A stretch of 64,000 bases of DNA from Deroplatys truncata (GCA_030765065.1 CM060990.1:670932118-670996117), one strand, 5' to 3'. Numbered from the stretch's first letter, positions 1 through 11,179 are shown. A program made the numbers and translations. The notes: a model not told the origin generated them from the letters alone.

Positions 1-1340
1 TAGTTGCCGAAGCCACATTAAACCTTTCTCATCTTATTTACTTATATGGATAAACCTTCAAGGCCATCCCACATACTCCCAGAATTCATACCTTAGAGGG
101 GGCTTGAAATATGGTGAGTACATTTTAACTTCTAGGTTTTATGGTTAAGAACAATTGGGATTGATTTTTATTTCTGAGTTTGGAGTTAGTGATTTTCAAT
201 TATTATGACAGTACTTACTTGTGAATAATTGATTTGTTTTCTGGAATATTTCGTTAATTCTTACTAGTTTTGGAACTTCGATTTAGATGTAAATATTTAA
301 TAAGTTACTGTCGATAATTTTGAGCACATATCTATATCTACTTCCCAGTTTTTAAAAATTAAAATTACTATTCAAGAAATGCGGAAGGTAGGAATATACT
401 CCATTTACTTCCTAAATGACTATCGGTTATCTTTTCCTTTTTAACAAGGAAGCTATAAAACTGCTTATATTTCTGAAACAAATATTTCTAAATGATGAAA
501 GGATATCATAAAATTTATTTCATTTGTTGATTTTGTGTTCTAATTTAATGTACAACATATAACGAATGTTATTCGGATATATTGAAAACTTTCAGGGCTA
601 TATCAAGAGAATGGATTTCTTTTTTTTTTTTTTCGAATGTACATAAAAAACGTTGTATTAGGGAGGCGTGAAACTTAAATAATTCCTTACCCCACAGTGT
701 GAAAACAAAATATATGTTATAAATATTTGAAATTAAATATGACACGTTAAATATTAATTTTATATGAGACACTAATAATATTCGAAATCAGTTTATAAAA
801 TTTAGGGTATACATTTCCTTAATAGGACCTAAAAGCAGTCTACTTTTCTTGTAAGCCATTTCCTTAAAAGAATCTAAAATGCTACCCCACGAAGCTGCGT
901 TGAATCATATATTTAGCAACATATTCGTTTAATTAAAATGATTTAAAATGTTTCTTTATACGTCATTACCAAGAAAAGTGCAAATCATCTTAAAAATGGT
1001 GATATTGCATATGTTATGCAAATTACATCCGGGTGTCAGTATACTGATACTATCGATTATAATCCGATCAATAATGTCAATAAACCGCAATACTAAGATG
1101 CGACGCGCCTAAGATCTAACTAACCCGTATTTGCGTAATTGGGTCATTATATGTGTACGTGATATCCGCTTGAATTAATATCCAGTGTGAAATAAGGGGT
1201 AAAGAATTCTCTACGTAGGACACCGCTTCATGTGCTTGTGTAACAATGTGTCATCAGTCGGAGGAGAGAAACGAAAACGAAAGGAAAGAAAATTGTGGAA
1301 GTACATTACTTGGCCATCGTTAGTTAATTTTTATAAGGTT
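1..1340. other. AT-rich DNA, no gene seen
   Basis: Only short chance open frames occur. I see no codon pattern, motif, terminal repeat or RNA gene I can support. Confidence 0.6.
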
Positions 1341-1352
1341 CATTTTTGCGAC

Positions 1353-1749
1353 TCGTGTTGGTCTGCCTGTTGGGTGTCTTTTACGTTTTAACAGTGACAT
1401 TGGATTTACCAGACGCATTTGATGCGCTGAGCGTCTTTGGACTGTGTGATTTTATATTGTCTTTTTAATGGGGCATCACCTCCCCAGTGGACATCTGGCG
1501 CTCGTGTCCATGGCATTCTACAGTTCTTGACACGTTGTTTTACTCTTTTATTGACCATGGTTTTAGTGTGTTCGTTTTTGGAATTTGATGTCTTGTTTTT
1601 TACCTTTTGGACATCGCGGGTTTGTGTCCCGTTTTTTTAATTATGCGGTTTTTTATCGGACTTTTATTTTTGGACTGTACATTTTATACTTTGTAAGGGC
1701 GCTGATGACCCTAGCTGTTTAGCGCCCTTAAACCGCATCTCATCATCAT
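1353..1749 (+). mobile_element. 3' end of a non-LTR retrotransposon (5'-truncated LINE or its SINE)
   Basis: The segment ends in a stem-loop (GGGCGCT at 1697-1703 pairs with AGCGCCC at 1721-1727) followed by a short CAT repeat at 1739-1749. This is the type of 3' tail found on several insect non-LTR retrotransposons. The sequence CATTTTTGCGAC occurs just before it (1341-1352) and just after it (1750-1761), a 12-bp target-site duplication. About 400 bp of non-coding 3' sequence was therefore inserted by target-primed reverse transcription. The small open frame at 1437-1640 has no recognisable product. Confidence 0.75.
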
Positions 1750-1761
1750 CATTTTTGCGAC

Positions 1762-2299
1762 GCCGTTTAAGTGTAACACTACTTTTCCCTAAACAAGAAA
1801 CGATTGTGCTGCAAAGAACATTCGTTAGCTATTTTAATGGAGAACTTGAAAATTGGTCCACTGCTATAATTATTAGGAGACATTTTAAATATACCATAAA
1901 TAGAAATTGACCTGTTGTCAAGAAGAAAGCACAAGACATTGGTGGTAAAGAAAGGTTTTCTTAGAAAATAATAACTTTCTGAATTCATGTAGAAAGGTCC
2001 AAGGAGTTTAGCAAAGTGCTTTGTGCGGAAACCGATAATGCATAGTGCGTAGACTACACGTTGCGATGAATTCAGGAAATCAACTAGAGGCATTTGAAAT
2101 GTGCAAATGCAAAATGGTGAAGCGTATGAAACTGACAAACAAAATAAGTAATGAAACGCATTTTAAAGTCAGTGGGTCAAGTAACAATAATTCTAGAGCT
2201 TATCCGGAAAATAATAAACTTGACTAGGGCATTTGGGCGAGGAGAAACTGGTTGATAAAAGACGTACAGGAAGTAAATGTAATTAGGTAAAGTAACCAG
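1762..2299. other. No gene seen
   Basis: AT-rich sequence with short overlapping open frames on both strands and no recognisable motif. Confidence 0.5.
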
Positions 2300-2694
2300 A
2301 TAATAGAGTTTTTTTTCGAGTGGAGGAGAAAATGATTTAATCACTAACCCCAGCCCCGATGGGAGTCGGGACTGAGAGTGTGGGACTCTCCGAGCGTCGG
2401 CATACCCACTAAAAACTCCTCCACCGGACGGAAAATAGAAGAAGGAAAAGTGGAATAAAACGTGGCTTTGTGCGGTCCTGCATAGCACCCGCTTTAGTAC
2501 TTGAAGGCTGGTGACTGCCGCCCTATGGGCGGGAGCGGGTAAAGGTAGTTACTAGGTTGCAGCCATGAAATCTGACTGCAACACTAGTGGAAATAGCGAG
2601 GATTTAAAAAAGAGTGCCAATGAAAAATGAATAGGAGAGGTAGGTAGCAGTTGAACTTACTTTTCGTGTGAATGTTGTATCTGACGTGCTCGAT
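2300..2694. other. GC-richer block beside LINE ORF1
   Basis: Base composition rises here. The block holds local inverted repeats, for example GCCGCCCTATGGGCGG near 2518-2533. On the minus strand it lies just downstream of the retrotransposon ORF1 remnant, so it may be part of the same element or of a second GC-rich repeat. No reverse transcriptase motif is seen in it. Confidence 0.35.
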
Positions 2695-3823
2695 TCAGGT
2701 ATTCTTCTGCGTATTGTGAGCTGTTCGTAGACCTTCGGCTGGAGGTCTCCGGTTTTGCGCATGGCTGCTGAGAGTAGGATCTGAATTGCTGCTGAAGTAC
2801 TGACAGAGCTTTGAGATCTGGTCTATGGAGTCGAGGCGTTGATGAGTCGTGTCTGAAACTGATGATGAATTCTTGGTTGAGTCGTCGATGGTATTGATTC
2901 TAGATGAGATGTTGTCGAACTGCCCAGCTAGAAAAACTTGCTGTGCTACTGACGTGATTTGAAGTTCCCTGATGAGTTCCTCCAGGGCTGTCAGCTTCGC
3001 CGACATGTTCAGGAACTCCGCGTGAAGCGGCCCTGGATCGGTGATCGGTGCTGGTGAAGGTGCTGGTGTCGGCGTATGTGGAGCTGTTGATGTCTGCGAA
3101 GTAGGTTCTGGCGGCTTCAGTGTTGCCTTCGTGCGAGGATGCAGGGGGCAGAGCACTTGGACGGTGTAATGAGACGATCCTCTACAGGTTGTGCAGTAGC
3201 GGCGGCGGCGAAGATCGTGCTGCTTGCACGTGGATGTAGAGCTGGTAGTGGCACTTTGGATCCGCCGTGCAGGATGTTTCGTCGTGCCCGTAGGCACAGC
3301 AGCGTCTGCAGGCCACCTGGCGTTCCATTCGGCTGGCCTCGATGCGTAAGCACCGCTCTAACAAGGGCAGGCCCGCCCTCAAGGCCGCTTCGTGGTCGCC
3401 AGGTCTGCAAACTCGATCCTGACGAGCGATGTGGGTCCCTGGGCTCCGTAGATCCGAGCGACCTTCAAGGCTGAAGGCCACTGCTGGTGTGCTGCGCTGA
3501 TGTGGAACCTGACTGGCAGGTACCTTGGTTTCCCTCGGATGACAGCACCGTACCTCCCATGAGGCACAGGCTGGATCTGCGTCGCTTGGGAAGCTCCCAG
3601 GATCGGCGGCGTGGTCCCTAGTGAAGGTGGCGACAACTGCGGAGGCAGTCGCAGTGAAGCGATGGTCGAGACATAAGTAGCTGCGGCGGCGGCGGCATCT
3701 GTTTCTCCTCGGCGGGTGCCAGATGAGCGGCGACTCTACGTACCTACTTCTTCGCCATCTCGGAGCTGTGTGTGTGTGTGTTGTGCCTATTAGTAGATGA
3801 GTCTGTCTCAATGCGCATTTCAT
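2695..3823 (-). pseudogene. Non-LTR retrotransposon ORF1 (gag-like) remnant, frameshifted
   Basis: This decayed Jockey/I-type ORF1 protein, which in live elements is a nucleic-acid-binding RNP component, is spread over at least three minus-strand frames. One frame (3379-3636) ends in a fold-like stretch with ARIYGAQGPTSLVRIEF. A second (3182-3823) carries a perfect CCHC knuckle, CRRCCAYGHDETSC (C-x2-C-x4-H-x4-C). A third (2695-3297) holds a second cysteine/histidine cluster, YCTTCRGSSHYTVQVLC, then a proline-rich linker and a helical, probably coiled-coil segment (LTALEELIRELQ) before a TGA stop at 2695-2697. The order RNA-binding-like region, zinc knuckles, linker fits insect LINE ORF1 proteins. 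No ORF2 follows, which is unusual because LINEs normally lose the 5' end first. A later deletion or rearrangement is likely. Confidence 0.7.
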
Positions 3824-3883
3824 TTTGTGTTGTATGTAGTGCGAACAAGCTGCTTGCCATTATTTTATATTAAGTTCACGATC

Positions 3884-4269
3884 GGCGGCGCCGTGGAGGA
3901 GTGGTTAGACCGCTCGCCTCTCACCGAGGCGGCCCGGGTGCAATCCCAGGGACCCGCTTGTGGGATTTGTGGTGGGCGAAGCGGCGTCTGGGCGGGTTTT
4001 CTCCGGGTTCTCCGGTTTCCCCCGCCATTCATTCCACCAACTGCTCCATCATCACCTTCCCTTTCACCCATTTGGCCGTCATTTCGTTTCATCTACTTCC
4101 TTCATCCCATCCCAGGCATCGGGCTGATCACCCATCCTGGACATTCTGTCTGCTCCATGAGAGTGTTTGCTGCTCGACGGGCCTCTGACCTCAGGCACCC
4201 GCCTGTAAGTCCTGGGGGTGTAAGTCCTACATAAGATGAGGTTAAACAGTGAATGAATGATTGAATGAG
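3884..4269 (+). mobile_element. SINE-B copy 1 (tRNA-derived SINE)
   Basis: The 5' end is tRNA Leu/Ser-like, with an A box near GAGTGGTTAGACCG and a B box near GGGTGCAATCCC. A conserved body follows that includes TTTTCTCCGGGTTCTCCGG, and the copy ends in a TGAATGAATGATTGAATGA tail. It is flanked by AAGTTCACGATC (3872-3883) and AAGTTCACAATC (4270-4281), an 11/12 target duplication. Two more copies lie at 49.75 and 57.4 kb. The open frames across it are incidental. Confidence 0.88.
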
Positions 4270-4499
4270 AAGTTCACAATCACCTAAATTTAGTTCTTAT
4301 TACTATGAATCTTGGATACAATTTGAATTTTATTATATCAAGCTCTTTTCTGAATTTCATTTTACTCTTTATTTTCTCGATCCCAGCCGATAAACCTTTC
4401 TTAATTCGTATCTGATTGCATTTTTCTTTAAACGTTCTGTACATGCAGTTCAATATAACTTAAGTGTATAGACATATTAACATATCGTCTCACGGTTAG

Positions 4500-4789
4500 T
4501 CATCCTTCGTGGTGTAGTGGTTACCATGCTAGCTTCTAGTTCCTGAGGTCGCAGGTTCAAATCCGGAGGAGGACGATGGATCTTTTTCGGCGTAAAAAAA
4601 TCCTTATCATAGCTTCCTTCGGAAGGGAAGTAGAGCCGGTGGTCCCACGTCGTAGATTTACGGCATGTAAAGGAAACTGAAGCCTGATAAAGAGGCCTCT
4701 GAGCAAAATGAGCGGTCTTTCACCCCCAATATAGAATGAGACGCTAAGGACCACAGCAGTTAAAGAGTGTCCATAAATAAAACTCCAGT
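4500..4789 (+). mobile_element. SINE-A copy 1 (tRNA-Val-like SINE)
   Basis: The head resembles a tRNA (A box in GTGGTGTAGTGGTTACC, B box GGTTCAAATCC). A family-specific body follows with GGCTTCCTTCGGAAGGGAAGT-like sequence and a 3' end CAGTTAAAGAG...CATAAATAAAACTC. Eight copies in the window define the family. Confidence 0.88.
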
Positions 4790-6039
4790 TTTTTGCCTCA
4801 ATTATATCTTTGCTACAGAAATGCCTGTCCAGATGTCACTACTCTGAACAGAAATTATTGGGTTTCACTTAGCTCCAATCCTTCTATCATTTCGCTGTTG
4901 TGTACCTCGCCTACAGCTTTTGAAGTTGTAAGGTTTTAAGTTTAAATTCATTCCACTCACACCATTATCATTATTTACCGAATCCATCGGGCATCATGTT
5001 CGTTAGAGTGCATGTTTAACACTGTTAAAGTTGTTTAATCGTTAAAGCTGCAGTGCAAAATCAAATCACAGTTTCCGATTTTTTCCCCTTTTTCGAGCGC
5101 ACATGAAGTACGAAAGCGAGTGCAGCTCGGAGATGCCCCTCATAATCACACTTCCAATATGCGTAGGTAAAATGTATGTAATATCTACTCAGACGCGATG
5201 ATATATTGATTTTTGGTTAGGTAAAGTTACATGGCCTAGATTTCTAGTGTGTCTAACCAAGCGGATCGCTCGTCCGCACTGACCTTGGGTTTTTTTCTGG
5301 TTTTCCCTCGTCGATAGGCAAATGCTGTGGTGGTTTATTATCTAACGGTTTCCTTTCCGTCATTTCCCTGTAATTCAATTTCCTTCTTATCCTTCAAGTG
5401 TGCTTCTAAGCTTCGTGGCGTATGGCGGTGCCGTAGAGGTGTCTTGGAACCTGGAACTGTCAGGGAGTTCCGCGCGTTTTTGTGGCCTGTCTGCCTGAGC
5501 CTGTAGCCTCCTTCACGTCATCCCTCCTGGGGGTGGTAGCCACAATAGATCTATGTAGGTTGCAGTACGCAGGGTGTCCCTCTGCGTTATATATCCTATA
5601 TCTATACCAGGTATTATTAACTGGTCACTAGACAAGTTATCATGATATTCACGACTGAGCAACAACATTGAGCAGGTGCGCGGATACAGTTCCTTCACTG
5701 CTGTGAATATTGGCGGACAGACTGATAGCAAATGAAGGTACATTTTAGGAACACGTGAAAAGGATGTATTTAATTAAAATCAGTTGGATTTGGAAGCAAA
5801 ACATATATTATTAGTTTGCTTTAGATAGATAGATATTTATTTTATCTTGCAGAGCTTACAAGCTATAAGATAAGTCATAAACTTACAACCTAACATTAAT
5901 AATGCAAGCCATAAGGGCACATTTTAATTAAAATGCTCTTAACGTTACTTTCAAAATACTTAAAATTAGTTGTAGATTTAATATTAACAGGCAGGGAGTT
6001 AATAGTATATTATGCAAGAGACTATAATGGTAGTAATAG
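4790..6039. other. No gene; possible decayed SINE tail near 5270-5480
   Basis: TTCTGGTTTTCCCTCGTCGA and GTGGTGGTTTATTATC near 5290-5345 resemble the body of insect tRNA-SINEs, but no A or B box is visible. A TAGA tetranucleotide run lies at 5824-5835. Nothing else is recognisable. Confidence 0.35.
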
Positions 6040-6125
6040 CGGGTCTCTAACCCACGACCCTCAGCTTGGCGGAGCGCCGGAGCTATACCCTCCAACGATC
6101 ACGGCTACGAGGGCCAGCTGGTTAA
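6040..6125 (-). mobile_element. tRNA-like SINE head remnant
   Basis: Read on the minus strand, the segment has a tRNA-like arrangement: CTCGTAGCCGTGATCGTTGG with an A-box-like core, then a B-box-like GGGTTAGAGACCC. Lack of a proper acceptor stem and poor D-arm pairing argue against a functional tRNA. Confidence 0.45.
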
Positions 6126-6176
6126 TAATTATCATACGAGCGCTTTAATCACCATTATATTCAAGTTTCATACGAC

Positions 6177-6494
6177 TGTTTATGCTCGACCATGTATCTA
6201 AATTAAAGGTTTCATAAGTACTCGTTTCTCGTTTGAGTGATGTGTTACAATTGTTATTCTTTTATCTATGGTTACAATACAATGACCTTGTAGCTCCTGT
6301 GCCAAACAAAGTTGCTAGCGTTGTGAGACGTACTACGCAGAATAATCGATACTTGCGCTTTCACAATGTTACGTGGCCACTTCTGATTGGTCGAATACCA
6401 ATACTTTAATGAACAGGTGTACTTTAATGAGGCCCATTAAAGTACTGCTACCAGTCGTATAAATACTAGATTTTGGCATGGTCGAGCACAAACA
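6177..6494. mobile_element. Short element with 18-bp inverted termini
   Basis: TGTTTATGCTCGACCATG (6177-6194) is matched in reverse complement at 6477-6494 with one mismatch, 282 bp apart. Inside is a perfect hairpin, GTACTTTAATG / CATTAAAGTAC (6419-6429, 6435-6445), and a TATAAATA motif near 6468. This is MITE-like, but I see no clear target duplication. Confidence 0.45.
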
Positions 6495-6599
6495 ATTTTA
6501 AACCATAAACCATAGTAGCTCTATTAAATTTCATCGAGTGATGCATTGGAATGCTAAAATTATGTCTTATACGTGTTATCATGCGTATGTAAATCAACT

Positions 6600-7175
6600 T
6601 CTAAGAAATTAATCTTTGTTAATAAATATCAACACCAGTAATTTAAACATAATCCGTAGATAGTCAATATATGAAAAGTAATAAAATAATCCTTACAGGA
6701 TACCCTACTATCAATGGCTGCAATACATCGTATTATGCGTTTTTGGGCAATAAATACCTGCTGCATCTTGGATCCTGACCCCCAAAAACAAACACTATGT
6801 GCCAAACGAGATTCAAAATGTGCAGCCTTAACATTAAGACAGGATCTCAAAACCCGTAATTGGTAACAAATAACATGTAAGTTTTTAATTAATTCAATAC
6901 AATGGGGTTGCCAAGATAGGTGTTCATCAAAAATAATTCCTAAGAATTTAGTATGCTGAAGACAGCAGATTCTGACCAAATATATTAATACTAAATTCCT
7001 CAGGATTCCTTTTTTGATATATATGAAAATGAACAACACCAGCTTTATTAAAATTCAGATAAAGCATATTATTATTAAACCAGGTTTTGAGGTCCCTAAG
7101 TAATTCATTACATTTCACTTGCAAATGTGTCATATTGCCATCTCTAACAATCACAGTGGTATCATCAGCATACAT
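6600..7175 (-). pseudogene. LINE reverse transcriptase remnant
   Basis: The 5' part (6948-7175) starts at the RT catalytic box, MYADDTTVIV, and continues into the thumb-like region. After a frameshift the frame at 6629-7039 carries the LGIIFDEHLSWQPHC motif and the HSVCFWGSGSK...FIAQKRIIRCI region typical of Jockey/CR1-type ORF2 after the RT core. Both ends are missing: no endonuclease upstream and no last third downstream. It is non-functional. Confidence 0.8.
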
Positions 7176-7189
7176 AGTTAAAAATAATC

Positions 7190-7579
7190 TTTCAATAAGA
7201 ATATAGGATTGGCACTGGAGGGTACACGTGGTTTAACCCATCCCCCTGATTTCTTCGTCGGTTTGCTGCTATTCTGATAGCGCTTGTCGCCGTAATGTCC
7301 GAAAACACCTCCCCCCACACGATGTTGGAGGGAGAAAGGAGGTGAATACACCGCTTGTCACTAAATAGCATACCGGATTTAGCACAGTTAATAGTATAAC
7401 ATAATAATTCATGTAAACACGACTTAAAGTAACAATAATCTCACTGCAACCTTGTGAGGGGTTAAGGTTATTTGAATAAATAAAGCACTTTATTGCTTTT
7501 ATACCGAACCAAATATTATATTAGTAGGAGCTTATAATCTGCATGGTGCAATAATTAAGAAGCAAAAATAAAAATTAAA
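7190..7579. other. No gene seen
   Basis: AT-rich, with no recognisable feature. Confidence 0.5.
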
Positions 7580-7806
7580 TTGTGTTTTATTTATAGACGC
7601 TCTTTAATTACTATGGTCCTTAGCGTCCCATTCTGTATTGGGCGTCAAAGACCGGAAATTTTTCTCAGAGGCCTCCTTATCAGGCTTGAAGTTCTTTTAC
7701 GTGCCGTAAATAAACCACACGGGACCATCGGCTTTACTTCCCTTCCGAAGGAAGACGTGCTAAGGAATTTTGTTCCCGAAAAAATCCATCGAACCTCCGG
7801 AGGTAA
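7580..7806 (-). mobile_element. SINE-A copy 2, 5'-truncated
   Basis: The body and 3' end match the SINE-A family on the minus strand (TTTATAGACGCTCTTTAA near the left edge is its 3' end). The tRNA-like head is missing beyond GAACCTCCGGAGG near 7792-7804. Confidence 0.85.
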
Positions 7807-8701
7807 TTCAGAAGGGTTTACAAAATTCATACATTTTCAATTCACAATTCACCTAAACTGAAGAACTGCAATACAAATTCCTTGAAAACATTGAGAAGTT
7901 GCCTAAACTCAACATCTTTGAGTAGGATTTGGCAAACCTTAACAGCTACATATCTTTTGGGCTTTTCTTATGCTGCAAACATTTTGTGTAATCCAGTTTA
8001 GACCTTTTACTGGCAATTCAGTTATTTGTTTCATTCGTCAATCAACCTTAAACCAATGCAATAGTTAGTAGAGTTTATCTGGGTGCCAGATGTCTTCGTA
8101 GTTATCTGCTGAAATGAAAATGCTTACCAAGGTGCATATGCCTTCAAAGCTTTCATAATTTCTGAGGATAATTTATGAATCAATCCACAAAATATCCGAG
8201 GTTTAATACCTATTTAATTTATGTTTGTATTAATACGAAAACTCAAAATCAGCGTATTGTGCTGGAAAGTATCCAATTGCAATCCAAGAAATTCCTTATG
8301 AACGACAAAATCTGACACTATAATTATCAGAAAACAGAGCTTTACGTACACACTGTTGGATAGTTTTCAACGAGAATCTAAACCAACCAGCTGTGAGACA
8401 GCTAAACCTAAAAAATATGATTTAACTGATATTAAAAAATAAAACATACTAAGATAAATTTATATTGAAGAGTTACCGAACAAACCAGATGAACTGTTGG
8501 AATTGCAGGAAATAGGTGAAAGCTCGTGTCAGTTTATTCATTATTGAAATAGAATGGCATTTCCCACTACGGTCAATATTTTGCTGTATAACACTGGTAT
8601 AAGTGCAGAGAAATTAAGGAAAACGAACGGTGCATTCTCTTTGAGTGTCATGTTCGTTTACTTCTTTCTTTTTATTTTGTGTGTTACATATACAGAAATA
8701 T
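7807..8701. other. No gene seen
   Basis: AT-rich sequence up to the LTR-F insertion. A 103-residue open frame at 8554-8865 runs into the LTR and is not a gene. Confidence 0.5.
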
Positions 8702-9115
8702 TGTCGCGGGAATCGGCTTGTGTTATCTTATTTGCTGGGCGCCTGTTATTGTTTTATTATTTTAAAATTTGGTTTCTCTCTCCTCCGGCTAGCTATTATA
8801 ACTCAGTCGAGCAAGTATCTCTAAGCAGGGCGTGTAAACGGAAGGGAGTTGTTACTAAAAGATAACACTGATAAAATAATTTGTTTATACACTTTTATTG
8901 CCGTAACACTTAATTAATAATTCACATATTTAATCTTTATACACGCCTGACAAACTGTTATATTTCCGAATGTAATTACTGTCGTATTAGTTGCCGCGTA
9001 CCAATTAGTTCGCGTACTTCACATTTTGTAACTAACTTTACGAGTGTACATCGCGAGAGATTCTTCCAAACTGAACGACGTGCACCTCACGAGAGGTTCT
9101 TCAAGACTGCGCGAA

Positions 9116-10587
9116 ACTTTTTTTTTTTTTTTTTAAATTTTTTAAATGGTGTGGCCCCTCCTCCGCCACACCAGGTGACGATCATCCGAAAGGGATCTAC
9201 ATCGCCTCCCCTACCATGCACTAACTACAGCTAATGGATGGGAGAGGGAGTGGTGCTAGTGGTGCCAGGTACCGCTTGCGCAACCTGGGGTTAGTGGGTA
9301 ACTCTACGAAAGACGCCGGCCTACCAGGGGGTAGACAGGCAGAGGTGGATCCAGGGCCATCACTTGGCTCGTGGCCCAGTGCTGGTGCCTGGTGTATGTT
9401 AGTGAGGTATTCATGCTCATGCAGGTGGAATTTTGTGTTAGGTGTCGTGCTTAGTGATAGAGTAGAAGTGACCATGCTTACTTACGTGTCGGGTCGGTGC
9501 CGTCGTCTCTGTTGGTGTGGGTTCGTCCTGAAGGAAACATAGAATGTGAGTTTCAGTTACCTATTCGTGTTCCATGTTAGCGCGGTGGTCGTCATAGGGG
9601 CGTTCAGTCCTCATGGCGGGATAAGATGCATTAGGTACTGTGTGACAGGGTCGGGGCCAGTTTGCTTGGTGATGGGAAGAGATCTGTCAAAAAGAGACAG
9701 GGGTCGTTTGTGCTTGTCTGCTTCTGTAGTGTACTGGCCTAGGCCTTGTATCAGAGTGTTATGGTGGGTTTTGGATCGTCTGTATAGATCGTAGGCGAGT
9801 TTCTTAATAAATTCCTCTATTGTGTGTAGTTTGAGTTCGTCGTGCAGTATGTCTGCGGGTGTGCTCTTTGGTACTCTTGAGGCCATTCTGATTATTTTGT
9901 TTTGTATCGTCTGCAGCGTGCGTATGTGCGAGGGGGCACAGTGTCCCCAGACCGGTGCCGCGTATGTCATTATCGGTCTGATTAGGCTCTTGTACAGTGT
10001 GATGCTAAGGGCTGTGCTTAGTTCCGTCTTTCGGTTAATTAATGGGTAAATGCGCGTCAGTTGTGCGTATGCTAGTCTCTTAACTTGTTTGACGTGTGGT
10101 CCAAAGGTTAGTCCGGTGTCCAGTGTCACGCCTAGATATTTCACCTTGTTGGTCCAGTGGATATCGCTTTGTTGAAGTTTCAGCGGAGTTAAGGGTTTCT
10201 TGTGGGAGGTTCTTTTTGTGAAGAGCATTAGTTGTGATTTTGTGGGATTGACTTTAATGCGCCATTGCCGGAGCCAGGGTTCCAGGTCTTGTAGTGCCGT
10301 TTGTAGCCTGGAGTGGATTAGCCTCGGTTGAACGGATCGTGCTGATATGGCAGTGTCGTCGGCATACATGTGTAGTGTTGTGTTGGGTGTTTTTGGGATG
10401 TCATTTACGTATATCGTGAATAGAACCGGCGAGAGTATACTTCCTTGTGGGACCCCAGCATGGAGTTGCCTGGGCTCCGACGTTGCTGTTGACGTTTTGA
10501 CCGCAAAGGTGCGGCCGCTGAGGTAGTGCGCAGCTAGTTTAACAAAGGTGTCCGTGAGATTCAATTGCTTTAGTTTGTATAGTAAGC
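9116..10587 (-). mobile_element. 5'-truncated Jockey-like LINE inserted in LTR-F
   Basis: The element ends on the left in a poly-T run (poly-A on its own strand, about 9119-9134), preceded by a roughly 480-bp 3' UTR. It is truncated on the right inside ORF2 just upstream of LLYKLKQLNLTDTF. LTR-F sequence resumes on both sides. I could not find a clean target duplication, so the right edge is approximate. Confidence 0.82.
9611..10564 (-). pseudogene. Jockey-like reverse transcriptase, C-terminal 317 residues
   Basis: This is an uninterrupted frame for the second half of LINE ORF2, the enzyme that copies element RNA at the target site. Seen from its N-terminus: LAAHYLSGR, GVPQGSILSPVLF (RT motif), MYADDTAISAR (catalytic YADD), then LGVTLDTGLTFGPH and PIMTYAAPVWGHCAPSH, and a C-terminus rich in basic residues ending at a TGA (9611-9613). 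The endonuclease and early RT motifs are absent because the copy is 5'-truncated. The frame is otherwise open, so the insertion looks fairly recent. The methionine at 10564 is internal, not a true start. Confidence 0.85.
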
Positions 10588-11179
10588 TTGCTTATGGTTC
10601 GAGAATATATACTCCCTCACCTCGAATTGCCTAAACATTATAATAGATCTGCTATTGGTTACCAAATCGCGCCAACATTAGCGTCTGTTTTGTCAGCCAA
10701 TTACTACTACTAACATATATGCTCTAGGGAAGATATTCGCTCCATTTCTAAAGAAAGGCACGCTACCCTGACGTCATTTGTTTGTCTCTTATCAGTGATA
10801 AACAACTCACCCCCTCGGTTTATTGTTACCCACTTCTATTGTCAGTTTCAGTGAGTCCGTGCAAACTTATTTCCTAGCAATCCTTATGGCTAACAAACAT
10901 CTAAAATCCTGTACATACAATAATATTAATTTACACTACAATCACTCTGGTATTCACAGCATGTTATGATATAAAATACTGCCTCAATATTACCGGATGT
11001 TCAGTACCTCGATTTTTTGGCCACATATTGCAAATGTTAATCTACTTTAAATGTAGTTGCTTCCAAAAGTAACCAAGCCAGTATTGTAAATTTATGCTTT
11101 TTTCAATAAAATATTGTGGCTTTGCCCAGTTTTACTGTCACTTCGCTAATGTCATCTAGTTCAAATATTCACTTTGAGT

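Larger units (their letters stand above)
8702..10986 (-). mobile_element. LTR-F copy 1 (solo LTR) interrupted by a LINE
   Basis: The segment matches the LTR at 36.2-37.1 kb over its whole length once the LINE at about 9116-10587 is removed. On the minus strand it begins TGAGGCAGTATTTTATATC and ends in CA. The flanks are ATAT at 8698-8701 and ATAT at 10987-10990, a 4-bp target duplication typical of Ty3/gypsy-type integration. No internal gag or pol is present, so it is a solo LTR left by LTR-LTR recombination. Confidence 0.82.

Noticed and set aside
569-772. 67-residue minus-strand open frame
   Set aside because: AT-rich chance frame containing a lysine run from a poly-T tract, with no motif and no homologous copy in the window.
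3139-3474. Plus-strand 111-residue frame
   Set aside because: Antisense shadow of the ORF1 remnant, which has the zinc-knuckle evidence on the minus strand.
5513-5743. 76-residue minus-strand frame
   Set aside because: No motif and no repeat copy elsewhere in the window.
9234-9794. Plus-strand frames opposite the LINE
   Set aside because: They are antisense shadows of the LINE ORF2 end and its 3' UTR.
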